In this document: piece by piece, positions 1-8,286 of the stretch
How positions within the stretch are numbered: position 1 is the first letter of the stretch
How the letters are laid out: each line of letters starts with the position of its first letter
Source of the DNA: Stenotrophomonas sp. ATCM1_4
GTDB lineage: Bacteria > Pseudomonadota > Gammaproteobacteria > Xanthomonadales > Xanthomonadaceae
Direction of reading: 5' to 3'
DNA length: 64,000 nucleotides
Assembly (NCBI RefSeq): GCF_004348115.1
Contig: NZ_QPFB01000001.1
Span: 3,736,028-3,800,027, forward strand
The notes under the pieces: model-generated
Seen by the model: only the letters and a program-made list of their open reading frames with translations
Database searches by the model: none
What the model was told of the DNA's origin: nothing
Translations under genes and position numbers: made by a program

Positions 1-560
1 TCGCCATACAGCTCGCGCTGGGCGGCGAGCTGGGCGACCTGCCGGCCCACCCCGCACTCGGAGCGCACCCGACCGCTGTAGAAGGCCTCCAGCGCCCGGC
101 TGTTGCTGCCGCTCGGCGCATAGCCACGGCCAAAGCTGCGGAAGCGCTGCCAGCCCTGCGCACCCGCGCCGCGCGCGCCGAAGCCGATCCAGCCCAGCTG
201 CAACGCCGAGAACCGGTAACCGGGGTTGTCCTGCAGGCGACGGGCCGCCGCGCGCGTGGCATCGCCCAGCCGGAACGCATAGGCGCACACGCTGGCCTGC
301 TGTTGCAGCAGGGCTTCGGCCATCTGCTCGCGCTGCGTGGCATCGAAACCCTCGGGCACCTGCACGCGCAGATCACCCCTGGCCTGCGCCTGCTGCAGCG
401 AGGCGCGCTGGCAGGGCTGCCCGGCATTGACCGTGACCCCCTGCTGCGCGCCCGATTCAATCTGCCACCCCAGCTCGCGCAGCAGCCGCATCGCGCAGCC
501 GTCGGCGGCCTGCGCCGTGGATGCCAACACCCACATCAACGCAGCGCCGACGCGAACCAT
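1..560 (-). CDS. Secreted hypothetical protein, 3' end cut by window edge
   Basis: The minus-strand frame is open from an ATG at 560 to the window edge, giving 186 codons without a stop. The product starts with a short hydrophobic stretch ending ASTAQA-AD, which looks like a Sec signal peptide cleaved after about residue 18. The mature part has several Cys residues (CAM near the N-terminus, QPCQ, SVCAY, SECG), consistent with a periplasmic disulfide-bonded protein. It begins 17 bases after the stop of the upstream DUF2242 lipoprotein gene, so the two are probably cotranscribed. I do not recognise the family. No Shine-Dalgarno sequence is obvious, so the exact start is moderately certain. Confidence 0.6.
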   Translation of the reverse strand, partial: MVRVGAALMWVLASTAQAADGCAMRLLRELGWQIESGAQQGVTVNAGQPCQRASLQQAQARGDLRVQVPEGFDATQREQMAEALLQQQASVCAYAFRLGDATRAAARRLQDNPGYRFSALQLGWIGFGARGAGAQGWQRFRSFGRGYAPSGSNSRALEAFYSGRVRSECGVGRQVAQLAAQRELYG

Positions 561-577
561 CGCGTGCCGGCGCCACG

Positions 578-1132
578 TCACCGGGCCGGCGCCCCGTCGG
601 TCGGTGGCGGCACCAGCGCGGTGGCGAACTGCTGCACGCGCGCGAAGAAGTTCCGGTAGAACTGCGCATCCTGCACCGTGCTGCTGGCCACCCGCACCAG
701 CGAGTCATCGTTGCTGCCGAACGGCAGCGACACCGACCCCAGCGCCCCCACGCCCACGCTGGCCGAGGTGGGCGACTTCTTCAGTGCATAGCGGTCCTGC
801 ACCGCGCTGGCGAACACCTGTGCATGGCCGTCGCCACGCGCCGCGCAGGACACCCGCAGCACCAGCTGCTCATGCACGTCCTCCTTGGGCTGGAAGTTCT
901 TGTTGGCCTCCACGCTGCCGGCATCGGCACGGGTAATCGCATAGCCCTGCCCCAGCAGCGCGCGGCGCGCCGCCTCGCAGGCCTGCGCCGGCGATACCTC
1001 GAAGTCGCGCGAATAGGTGTCGCCGGAATCGAACGACTCGCGCAGCAGCGTGCTGTTGACGGCCTTGCCACCGCAGCCAGCCAGCGCCAGCAGCATCAGC
1101 CCGGCCAGCGCACGAAGCCCGTAGGTGCGCAT
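578..1132 (-). CDS. DUF2242 family lipoprotein
   Basis: This encodes a 184-residue lipoprotein. The N-terminus has a charged start, a Leu/Ala-rich stretch and the lipobox LALAGC, so the protein should be lipidated at Cys and anchored in the envelope. The rest (ACEAARRALLGQGYAI, then a Lys-rich EANKNFQPKED segment and a Ser/Val-rich core) resembles the uncharacterised DUF2242 family; that assignment is from memory of the family. The ATG at 1132 is preferred because GGAGG lies five bases upstream; a GTG four codons earlier is possible. Prc starts 2.3 kb upstream on the same strand, but its end is 94 bases away, so cotranscription with prc is uncertain. Function is unknown. Confidence 0.75.
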   Translation of the reverse strand: MRTYGLRALAGLMLLALAGCGGKAVNSTLLRESFDSGDTYSRDFEVSPAQACEAARRALLGQGYAITRADAGSVEANKNFQPKEDVHEQLVLRVSCAARGDGHAQVFASAVQDRYALKKSPTSASVGVGALGSVSLPFGSNDDSLVRVASSTVQDAQFYRNFFARVQQFATALVPPPTDGAPAR

Positions 1133-1226
1133 GGACGCCTCCACCCATCATCGAATGGCCCACAGCATAACGCCGCCAACGTCCAGGGACGTTGACGGCG
1201 TTTTCAACACGCTGTTGCGTTGTTGC

Positions 1227-3404
1227 TCAGTCAGCCCAGCGGCCGGGACCGGTGGACTGCGGCAGCACCTGCGCCGAAAGCGGGCGGTCCTTTTCCAGCA
1301 GGTTGAGCGCATCGGCCAGGATCGAGGCCGACTCCTTCAACAGCGGGTCCGGACGCTTCTCGGCGGCCTTCTCGCGTGCGGCATCCTTGACGATGTCGCG
1401 CTCGTTGCCGGTCAGGCCGTCGTCGCTGCTGTCCTCGGCCAGCGGGTCCAGCGGCAGACCCAGCTCCCTGCGGGTGGCTTGGCGCTGCTTGCGCTGCGTT
1501 TCCTGGCGGTCACGCTCGGCGCGGCGGTCGGCCTCGTTGAGCGAGACGTACTTCTTGGCCGCCTCGGTGCGGAACTGGTTGACGTCCTCTTCCCACCACT
1601 GGAACTCGCGGTCGTTCTGGATGCGCTGGCCATGGCGGGTTTCCAGGCGCGGCAGGATCGGCGCGAAATTGCCGTACTGGGTGTGCGGCACCGCGGCGAT
1701 GCGCGTCCACGGCAGCGCGTTGTCGTAGGTGCTCTCGCCGAACTCGCTGGCATCCACGCTGGCCGGGAAGGCCAGGTCCGGTACCACGCCCTTGTGCTGG
1801 GTGCTGGAGCCGCTGACGCGGAAGAACTGGGCGATGGTCAGCTTCACCTGGCCGAAGCGCTCCTTCTCGCTGGCCGGCCAGCGGTCCAGCGGCACCACGT
1901 TCTGCACGGTGCCCTTGCCGAAGGTGGTTTCACCGATGACCAGGCCACGGCCGTAGTCCTGGATGGCACCGGCGAAGATCTCCGATGCCGACGCCGAGCC
2001 ACGGTTGATCAGCACCGCCAGCGGGCCGTCCCAGGCCACGGCCGGGTTGCGGTCGCTGTTGACGGTGACGCGGCCACCGGATTCGCGCACCTGCACCACC
2101 GGGCCCTGCTCGATGAACAGGCCGGTCAGTTCGATCGCCTCGTCCAGCGAGCCGCCGCCGTTGTTGCGCAGGTCCAGCACCACGCCGTCGACCTTGTCGG
2201 CCTTGAAGCCGGCCAGCAGCTTGGCCACGTCGCGGGTCGCGGAGGCATAGTCGGCCGCGTTGCGGCGACGGCCTTCGAAATCCTGGTAGAAGGTCGGCAG
2301 CTTGACGATGCCGATGCGGCGCTGCGCCTCGCCGGCCGCGCCGGGGATGGTCATGGTCTCGCCCTTGGCAGCCTGCTCGGACAGGCGGATCTTCTGCCGG
2401 GTGATGGTCACCATGCGGTGCTTGCCGTCCACGCCTTCGGCCGCCGGGATGTACTCCAGCCGCACCTGGGTGTCCTTGGCACCGCGGATCTTGGACACCA
2501 CGTCATCGATGCGCCAGCCGATCACGTCCTCGATCGGGCCGGAACGGCCCTGGCCCACGCCGACGATGCGGTCACCGGCCTTGAGCGTGCCGTCCAGGTC
2601 CAGCGGACCACCGGGCACCACCTCGCGGATCACCACCACGTCGTCCTGGCGCTGCAGCTGGGCACCGATGCCCTCCAGCGACAGCGACATGGCCTGGTTG
2701 AAGTTCTCGGCCGTGCGCGGGGTGAAGTAGTCGGTGTGCGGGTCGACGGCGCTGGTATAGGCGTTCATGTAGAACGAGAACACGTCGTCGTTCTTGAGCT
2801 CGTTGATGCTCTTGCCCAGCGTCTCGTAGCGCTTGTCCAGCGTCTTGCGGATGTCGGCGGCCGACTTGCCGGCCAGCTTCAGCCGCAGCCAGTCGTTCTT
2901 GACCGACTTGCGCCACAGCTCGTCGAGCTCGGCGCTGGTCGCCCACGGCACGTCCTTGCGGTCGTAGTCGAAGCGTTCCTGGACGCTGAAGTCCGGCTCC
3001 TGGCGCAGCAGGCGGCGGGCATAGGCCACGCGCTCGGTGGCGCGCTGGCGGTACACGCTGAACACCTGGAACGCCGGGTCCAGCTCGCCGGAGCGGATCG
3101 CATCGCCGGTGCGCGCGGCCAACGGCGCGAAGCCGTCCACGTCGTCCTTGGTGAAGAACTGCTTGCCGCTGTCCAGCGACTCCAGGTAACGCTTGAACAC
3201 GTCCTGCGAGGTGGCCGCGTCCAGCGCGCGCGGGCGGTAGGCGTAGCGGCTGTCCGACAGCAGCCCGTAGACCAGCTTGGAGGTGGTGGTCTGGTCGAGC
3301 GTCGGGGACGACGGCAGGGCCGGGGAATCGGCGCGCGCCAGCATCGCGGCGGGCGCGGTCAGCGCGAAGGCCAGCAGGAAGGCGGGAACTCGGTAAGTCA
3401 TCAA
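1227..3404 (-). CDS. prc: Tail-specific (C-terminal processing) protease Prc
   Basis: Prc is a periplasmic serine endoprotease of family S41 that degrades or trims proteins from their C-terminal ends, including cell-wall enzymes such as PBP3 and hydrolases. The 725-residue product is close to the family length. It has an N-terminal signal peptide ending near LARA, an N-terminal helical domain, a PDZ domain at roughly 240-325 and the S41 catalytic domain. The Ser/Lys dyad is visible as SASASE (Ser about 472) and FGKGTV (Lys about 497), spaced as in E. coli Prc. The C-terminal part is charged and helical, as expected for the tail-specific protease C-terminal domain. It stands alone between lipA and the DUF2242 gene. 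Confidence 0.95.
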   Translation of the reverse strand: MMTYRVPAFLLAFALTAPAAMLARADSPALPSSPTLDQTTTSKLVYGLLSDSRYAYRPRALDAATSQDVFKRYLESLDSGKQFFTKDDVDGFAPLAARTGDAIRSGELDPAFQVFSVYRQRATERVAYARRLLRQEPDFSVQERFDYDRKDVPWATSAELDELWRKSVKNDWLRLKLAGKSAADIRKTLDKRYETLGKSINELKNDDVFSFYMNAYTSAVDPHTDYFTPRTAENFNQAMSLSLEGIGAQLQRQDDVVVIREVVPGGPLDLDGTLKAGDRIVGVGQGRSGPIEDVIGWRIDDVVSKIRGAKDTQVRLEYIPAAEGVDGKHRMVTITRQKIRLSEQAAKGETMTIPGAAGEAQRRIGIVKLPTFYQDFEGRRRNAADYASATRDVAKLLAGFKADKVDGVVLDLRNNGGGSLDEAIELTGLFIEQGPVVQVRESGGRVTVNSDRNPAVAWDGPLAVLINRGSASASEIFAGAIQDYGRGLVIGETTFGKGTVQNVVPLDRWPASEKERFGQVKLTIAQFFRVSGSSTQHKGVVPDLAFPASVDASEFGESTYDNALPWTRIAAVPHTQYGNFAPILPRLETRHGQRIQNDREFQWWEEDVNQFRTEAAKKYVSLNEADRRAERDRQETQRKQRQATRRELGLPLDPLAEDSSDDGLTGNERDIVKDAAREKAAEKRPDPLLKESASILADALNLLEKDRPLSAQVLPQSTGPGRWAD

Positions 3405-3608
3405 AGTACTCGGGGCACCGGACGTTGGGGGGAGGTTGCGGACAGCTCGGACACTTCGACAGTGCCGAAAGTTTCGGCCGTTGTCACGCTGTCCACGGCC
3501 AGACTAGCCGCAGCCCCGTAGCAGAATGTGAATCGCCCGGACACGGGCTGGCGGCGACCGCCCTGCCCACGCCTGCGCTGCGGCAGGCGCGGGGTACTCA
3601 GGCCGCGC

Positions 3609-4619
3609 TCAGACGTGGACGCCGGCACCGGCCGCCTGCTGGTCGGCATGGTAGGACGAACGCACCATCGGGCCGGAGGCCACGTGGGTGAAGCCCAGCG
3701 CGTAGCCGTAGTCCTCGAACGCCTTGTATTCCTCCGGCGTCCAGTAACGCAGCACCGGGTGGTGGTGCGCGGTCGGCTGCAGGTACTGGCCGATGGTGAC
3801 CATCTCCACGTCATGCGCGCGCAGGTCGCGCAGGGTGGCCTGCACCTGTTCGAAGGTCTCGCCCAGGCCGAGCATGATGCCGGACTTGGTCGGCACGTCC
3901 GGGTGCTGCGCCTTGAAGTTCTTCAGCAGGGTCAGCGACCACTGGTAGTCCGCGCCCGGGCGCACGTTGCGGTACAGGTCCGGCACGGTCTCGATGTTGT
4001 GGTTGAACACGTCCGGCGGGTTGGTCGCCAGGATCTCCAGCGCGCGCTCCATGCGGCCCTTGCCACGGAAGTCCGGGGTGAGCACCTCGATGCGGGTGCC
4101 CGGCGACTTGGCGCGGATGGCGGCGATGCAGTCGACGAAGTGCTGGGCACCGCCGTCGCGCAGGTCGTCGCGGTCGACGCTGGTCACCACCACGTACTTC
4201 AGGCCCATGTCGGCCACGGTCTGGCCGAGGCTGGCCGGTTCGTTGGCATCGGGCGGCTTGGGCCGGCCGTGGGCCACGTCGCAGAACGAGCAGCGGCGGG
4301 TGCAGACCTCGCCCAGGATCATGAAGGTGGCGGTGCCGTGGCCGAAGCATTCGTGGATGTTCGGGCAGCTGGCTTCCTCGCACACGGTGACCAGGCGGTT
4401 CTCGCGCAGTTTGGCCTTCAGGTTGGCCACCGCATTGCCCGAGGGGATGCGCACGCGGATCCACGACGGCTTGCGCAGCACCGGGGCGTCGGCGAACTGC
4501 ACCGGCGAGCGACCGATCTTGTCACCGCCGATCTGCTTGACACCGGCCTGCAACGGCGCGGACGAGGTATCGGCCTGCACGACCTGCAGGGGAATGGAGC
4601 GCGTGGTGGATTCAGTCAT
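3609..4619 (-). CDS. lipA: Lipoyl synthase
   Basis: LipA is a radical-SAM enzyme that inserts two sulfur atoms into octanoyl groups on carrier domains of 2-oxoacid dehydrogenases and the glycine cleavage H protein. The 336-residue product carries both iron-sulfur cluster motifs: the auxiliary cluster CX4CX5C (Cys 80, 85, 91, in [12 protein letters not shown]) and the radical-SAM CX3CX2C (Cys 106, 110, 113, in CTRRCSFC). The C-terminal RSSY motif that ligates the auxiliary cluster is present. It lies 16 bases downstream of lipB on the same strand, so ybeD-lipB-lipA form one lipoylation operon. Length and motifs are complete. Confidence 0.97.
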   Translation of the reverse strand: MTESTTRSIPLQVVQADTSSAPLQAGVKQIGGDKIGRSPVQFADAPVLRKPSWIRVRIPSGNAVANLKAKLRENRLVTVCEEASCPNIHECFGHGTATFMILGEVCTRRCSFCDVAHGRPKPPDANEPASLGQTVADMGLKYVVVTSVDRDDLRDGGAQHFVDCIAAIRAKSPGTRIEVLTPDFRGKGRMERALEILATNPPDVFNHNIETVPDLYRNVRPGADYQWSLTLLKNFKAQHPDVPTKSGIMLGLGETFEQVQATLRDLRAHDVEMVTIGQYLQPTAHHHPVLRYWTPEEYKAFEDYGYALGFTHVASGPMVRSSYHADQQAAGAGVHV

Positions 4620-4635
4620 GGCGTTACCGGCGGCG

Positions 4636-5328
4636 TCAGGGCCGCGTAGTCAGGTCGGGCAATTCGGGCGTCGGCTGCAGCGCCAGCCCGAACTGCTGGG
4701 CCAAATGGGACAGCAGCACCGACTTGACCGCCTCGATGCCCGAGGGACCGCCCAAGTCTAGCACCGAGGTCACCTGCATCCCGGCGTAACCGCAGGGGTT
4801 GATGCGGTGGAACGGTTCCAGGTCCAGCGAAACGTTGAAGGCCAGCCCGTGGAAGCTGCAGCCGCGCCGCACGCGGATGCCGAGCGCGGCGATCTTGGCC
4901 CCGCCGACGTAGACGCCCGGGGCGCCCTCCAGCCGCTCGGCGCCGATGTTCCACTCGTCCAGCGTGTCGATGATGGCCTGCTCGATGCGGCACACGTAGT
5001 CACGCACGCCGATGCCGAGCCGGCGCAGGTCCAGCAGCGGGTAGACCACGATCTGGCCGGGGCCGTGGTAGGTCACCTGGCCACCGCGGTCCACGTGCAG
5101 CACCGGGATGTCGCCCGGGGCGAGCACGTGCTCGTCCTTGCCGGCCTGCCCCAGGGTGAACACCGGGTCGTGCTCGACCACCCAGACCTCGTCGGTGGTG
5201 CCATCGTCGCGGCCGTCGGTGAACTGCTGCATCGCATGCCAGACCGGCGCGTAGCCCTGCCGGCCAAGGTCACGCAGGACGGCGGGCCGTTGGCGCGCGG
5301 GCGCCGCCGGTACCGCGCAGGCGGTCAC
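4636..5328 (-). CDS. lipB: Octanoyl-ACP:protein octanoyltransferase
   Basis: LipB transfers octanoyl from acyl carrier protein to the lipoyl-domain lysine, the step before LipA. The 230-residue product has the family signature [12 protein letters not shown], the catalytic Lys in [10 protein letters not shown] (about 145) and the catalytic Cys in INPCGY (about 179). The start is a GTG. The one at 5328 forms a GTGA overlap with the ybeD stop and is preferred; an in-frame GTG at 5337 would add three residues. Translational coupling with ybeD and the following lipA is likely. Confidence 0.95.
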   Translation of the reverse strand: MTACAVPAAPARQRPAVLRDLGRQGYAPVWHAMQQFTDGRDDGTTDEVWVVEHDPVFTLGQAGKDEHVLAPGDIPVLHVDRGGQVTYHGPGQIVVYPLLDLRRLGIGVRDYVCRIEQAIIDTLDEWNIGAERLEGAPGVYVGGAKIAALGIRVRRGCSFHGLAFNVSLDLEPFHRINPCGYAGMQVTSVLDLGGPSGIEAVKSVLLSHLAQQFGLALQPTPELPDLTTRP

Positions 5329-5603
5329 AGCGTCCACTTCACTTCCGGATGGTCACGCAGCGCGGCATGCGCCGCGTCGTACTGCTCGCGGCTGTCGGCC
5401 CGGAAGGCGATGCGCACGGAGACGTACTTGCCGTTGGACGAATGCTTCCAGGCGATGCGCTCGTTGAGCACTTCCACCCCGGCGCTCTGCAGCAACCTGG
5501 GCAGTTCCTGCTCCAGCCCGATGTTGGCCGCGCCCATGGCGCTCAACTCGAAGGTACCGGGGAACTGGAAGCCGTGTTCAGGATTGTCGGACTTGATTTC
5601 CAT
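5325..5603 (-). CDS. YbeD-like DUF493 regulatory protein
   Basis: This small 92-residue protein belongs to the YbeD/DUF493 family, often found beside lipB. It has an ACT-like fold in E. coli YbeD and no known catalytic activity. The frame can be read much further upstream, but the ATG at 5603 ([16 protein letters not shown]) matches the family length and N-terminus, and the upstream part crosses a perfect terminator hairpin. It overlaps lipB by four bases. An ATG three codons earlier is an alternative. Its role in lipoate metabolism is inferred from context only. Confidence 0.88.
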   Translation of the reverse strand: MEIKSDNPEHGFQFPGTFELSAMGAANIGLEQELPRLLQSAGVEVLNERIAWKHSSNGKYVSVRIAFRADSREQYDAAHAALRDHPEVKWTL

Positions 5604-5660
5604 GGCGGACATTATCGGGGCGTGGCGTCCCAAACCCAAGGCCATGGCCGGTTTACAGCC

Positions 5661-5696
5661 TTCCAAAACGGGAAGGGCCGCTTTCGCGGCCCTTCC
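5661..5696 (-). terminator. Rho-independent terminator of the CsgG-like gene
   Basis: A perfect 11-bp GC-rich stem (GGAAGGGCCGC at 5671-5681, its complement at 5686-5696) closes a four-base loop. Read on the minus strand it is followed by CGTTTTGG. It lies just downstream of the CsgG-like stop at 5713 and upstream of ybeD, so it separates the two units. Confidence 0.85.
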
Positions 5697-5712
5697 GGCA
5701 GGCATCGGCAGC

Positions 5713-6690
5713 TTACCTGGACAGTTCCAGCAGGGTCGAGGAGACCCAGCCACGGTTGCCCAGTTCATCTTCCACTTCCCACATCACGCCTTCCTTGGTG
5801 CCGGTCGGGTACAGCATCATGCCCGGATCCAGGGTGCGCACCGGGGCACCGGTGCCGCGGGCGTTGGCCAGCAGGCGACCGGCACGGGTCACGGTCACGG
5901 CCTGCTGCGCGTTGGAAGCGGCGGCATTCTCCGGCAGGCCACCCAGCTGGGCGACGATGTCGGTGTAGGCCTGCAGGTAGGCCATGGTGATCACCTGGCC
6001 GATTTCGGTGTTGGCGTAACCGCCCACGCCCGCCGCGCCCAGGCCGCTGCCGCCGAACAGGCCGCCGCCGGCACCAAAGCCCATGTCGCTCTTGCGCGCG
6101 GAGCCTTCGGCCATGGCCACCTGCTCGGAGGAACGCACGTCGGTCACGGTCAGGACCACATCGGCGGTCTTGCTGGTGAAGTTCAGGCCACCGACGATCG
6201 CGCCGGCGCGGCCGCCGATCAGGCCGCCCAGCAGGCCGCCAATGGCATTGCCACCGGCGTTGCTGTTCTGCGAGATCAGGTCCGGGATCATCACGTAGTC
6301 GGCGGCCTTGATCTGGCCCTTGCCGACGTTGGAACGGCCACGCAGCTCGCCGCTGGCGGCCAGCTCACGCTCGAACTGGCCGGCGGCCATGCCGGCGCCA
6401 CGGTCGACCAGGGTGAAGCAGCGCGAACGGTTGACGAACACCTTGATCAGGCGGCTCGGCGCCGGCAGCTGCTGGCCGGTCCACCAGTTGGTGGCATCTT
6501 CCGGCTCGATCACCGACATCGAACCGATCGGGCGCTGGCAGGTCGGAATCTGGGCGACCGCAGCCTTGCGCTGTTCCTGCGCCTGGGTGCCCCGGTTCTT
6601 GAATGATGCTTCGGCGGGCTGGCTGGTGACAGCCGCGGCAATACCTACGGTGAGCGCCGCTGCAACGAGCGGCGAAAAGACGTTACGCAT
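5713..6690 (-). CDS. Secreted CsgG/HfaB-like protein with C-terminal SH3-like segment
   Basis: The 325-residue product starts with a signal peptide (ending near QPAEA). It contains a CsgG-like core: a conserved Cys-bearing segment followed by RCFTLVDRGAGM, then AADYVMIPDLI, and a Gly-rich GGLLGGLIGGRAG stretch followed by SKTADVVLTVTDVRSSEQVA. The C-terminal ~70 residues (VTRAGRLLANARGTGAPVRTL to the end) resemble a bacterial SH3 domain. CsgG relatives form outer-membrane secretion pores or assembly factors, but this copy lacks a lipobox and has no curli genes nearby, so function is uncertain. The ATG at 6690 follows GGGGAAG; a longer reading to 6978 crosses low-quality sequence. A terminator follows directly. 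Confidence 0.75.
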   Translation of the reverse strand: MRNVFSPLVAAALTVGIAAAVTSQPAEASFKNRGTQAQEQRKAAVAQIPTCQRPIGSMSVIEPEDATNWWTGQQLPAPSRLIKVFVNRSRCFTLVDRGAGMAAGQFERELAASGELRGRSNVGKGQIKAADYVMIPDLISQNSNAGGNAIGGLLGGLIGGRAGAIVGGLNFTSKTADVVLTVTDVRSSEQVAMAEGSARKSDMGFGAGGGLFGGSGLGAAGVGGYANTEIGQVITMAYLQAYTDIVAQLGGLPENAAASNAQQAVTVTRAGRLLANARGTGAPVRTLDPGMMLYPTGTKEGVMWEVEDELGNRGWVSSTLLELSR

Positions 6691-7094
6691 ATCAGTTACT
6701 TCCCCGTTACCTGCACCTATCGAGGTGCGTTCCTTTGGCGTTTGCGACCTAGCGGCAAAATCCTGTTCCACCCCACTTTCGGGCAGGCGAGCGCGGGCCG
6801 GTCGCGCCGATGCTACCGCACGAAGATCAAGGGATTCCATCAAAGCTTTGTGGGAAAACCCCGCGACTTGCGCCTCCCAGGGTGTGATCGTCCGCAAATT
6901 TCGATGGACGTCACGTTGCAAACCCCCATTCATCTTGTTGGAAACCACCGGCAATCCCTCCGCGTCCTCCACGGGCATGTCCGGCCATTCCCCCCTGCTC
7001 CCGAAACAATTCGTCCGTTCAGGGCCCGATGTTCAAACCGGCCCGCGCCGCTAAGCTGGTCCAATCTTACGAACGACATCATGGAGAACGCCGC
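6691..7094. other. Divergent intergenic region, no gene seen
   Basis: These 404 bases separate the CsgG-like gene (minus) from the LpxR-like gene (plus), so both promoters should lie here. I see a short palindrome GCACCTATCGAGGTGC at 6713-6728, about 23 bases before the CsgG-like start, that could act as an operator or 5' hairpin. Open frames crossing the region have no family character or proper start and were left out. No confident -35/-10 pair was found. Confidence 0.5.
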
Positions 7095-8150
7095 ATGAGG
7101 GACGGCAAGGGCTTTCCTCTCGCCGCGCTGCTGGCCGGCACCCTGCTCGCCAGCACCGCCCAGGCCGCTGAACAATGCGCGCAGAGCGCCTTGGCCGAGC
7201 ACCCGCCGGCGATCAACTTCCGCGTCGACAACGACCTGTTCGGCGGCGCCCAGCAGGACCAGGGCTACACCAATGGCGCGATGTTCACCCTGGTCTCGCC
7301 GAACCTGAAGGACTACACCGACGACCCTTGCCTGCCGCGCCTGGCACGCTGGACCAACCGGCACCTGGAACGCCTGCATCCGGGCGGGTTCGAACAGCAG
7401 AACATGATCTTCAGCTTCGGCCAGGGCCTGTTCACGCCGACCGACAACACCCGCTCGGACCTGATCCGCGACGACCGTCCGTATGCCGCCGCGCTGCTGG
7501 TGAACTTCGGCTACAACGCGCGCAGCGGCGCGCACCTGCGCACCACCCAGCTGGCGGTCGGCATGGTCGGCCCGGCCGCCATGGGCAAGCAGGTGCAGCA
7601 GGCCGTGCACAGCGTGCTGGGCGACGAGAAGTTCAAGGGCTGGGACAACCAGCTGCACAACGAGCCGGTGTTCAAGCTGGTGCATGAGCGGATGCGCCGG
7701 TGGCCGGCCGAGCCCAGCACCGCTGGCTGGGGCTGGGACGCGATCAGCCATTGGGGCGGCGCGCTGGGCAACCTCGCCACCTACGCCAACGCCGGTGGCG
7801 AAGTCCGCTTCGGCTGGAAGCTGCCCGATGATTTCGGCAGCTCGCCGATGCGCCCGGCCGGCGAGAACACCGCGCCAACGCGCCATGGCCGCGCGACAGG
7901 CTGGTCGAGCCACCTGTTCCTCACCAGCGATGCCCGCTGGGTTGTGCGCGACATCACCCTGGACGGCAACACCTTCCGCACCAGCCACCGCGTGGACAAG
8001 CGCCCGTTCGTCGGCGACATCGGCTATGGCGTGGCGGTGATGCGCGGTCGCTGGAAGTTCGCGCTGGCCCGCTACCACCGCACCCGCGAGTTCGAAGGCC
8101 AGAAGGAAACCCCGGTGTTCGGCAGCTTCACGGTCAGCCGCACGCTCTGA
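7095..8150 (+). CDS. LpxR-type outer-membrane lipid A deacylase
   Basis: LpxR-family proteins (DUF2219) are outer-membrane beta-barrel enzymes that remove the 3'-acyloxyacyl group of lipid A, changing innate immune recognition. The 351-residue product has a clear signal peptide (LLAGTLLASTAQA-AE). Family hallmarks are an early NDLFGG segment, QGYTNG, a central DDRPYAA segment and a C-terminal strand pattern ending in an aromatic/hydrophobic tail (FTVSRTL). The ATG at 7095 is preceded by GGAGAAC at good spacing. It is a single-gene unit facing away from the CsgG-like gene. Family assignment is good; deacylase activity is inferred. Confidence 0.88.
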   Translation: MRDGKGFPLAALLAGTLLASTAQAAEQCAQSALAEHPPAINFRVDNDLFGGAQQDQGYTNGAMFTLVSPNLKDYTDDPCLPRLARWTNRHLERLHPGGFEQQNMIFSFGQGLFTPTDNTRSDLIRDDRPYAAALLVNFGYNARSGAHLRTTQLAVGMVGPAAMGKQVQQAVHSVLGDEKFKGWDNQLHNEPVFKLVHERMRRWPAEPSTAGWGWDAISHWGGALGNLATYANAGGEVRFGWKLPDDFGSSPMRPAGENTAPTRHGRATGWSSHLFLTSDARWVVRDITLDGNTFRTSHRVDKRPFVGDIGYGVAVMRGRWKFALARYHRTREFEGQKETPVFGSFTVSRTL

Positions 8151-8215
8151 CCCGCCTGCGGCCTCGCTGCGCAGCCGCGCGCCAGGCAGGTGCGTGCAGC
8201 GAGGCACAAACAAAA

Positions 8216-8260
8216 GCGGCGCTGCCGCGTCCGACGAATCGTCGAGCGCGGCAGCGCCGC
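8216..8260 (-). terminator. Long-stem terminator after dacC
   Basis: A 14-bp perfect stem (GCGGCGCTGCCGCG at 8216-8229 with its complement at 8247-8260) encloses a second small hairpin, CGACG-AAT-CGTCG. On the minus strand it is followed by CTTTTGTTTG, a U-rich tail, so it terminates dacC transcripts. It may also stop the convergent lpxR-like transcript. Confidence 0.85.
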
Positions 8261-8286
8261 CTGGCCGTTCCGGCCGGTAGCCGCCC

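Noticed and set aside
1125..3521. A 798-codon open frame on the plus strand opposite prc
   Set aside because: It is a shadow of the minus-strand prc gene, rich in Ala/Gly/Arg/Val with no recognisable domain; such frames are common in high-GC DNA.
4807..6606. A 599-codon plus-strand frame over lipB and the CsgG-like gene
   Set aside because: It spans several genes on the other strand, a terminator and an intergenic region, with low-complexity composition and no family signature.
6742..7098. Possible small gene between the CsgG-like and LpxR-like genes
   Set aside because: No ribosome site or family character; it runs into the LpxR-like ribosome site region and looks like chance.
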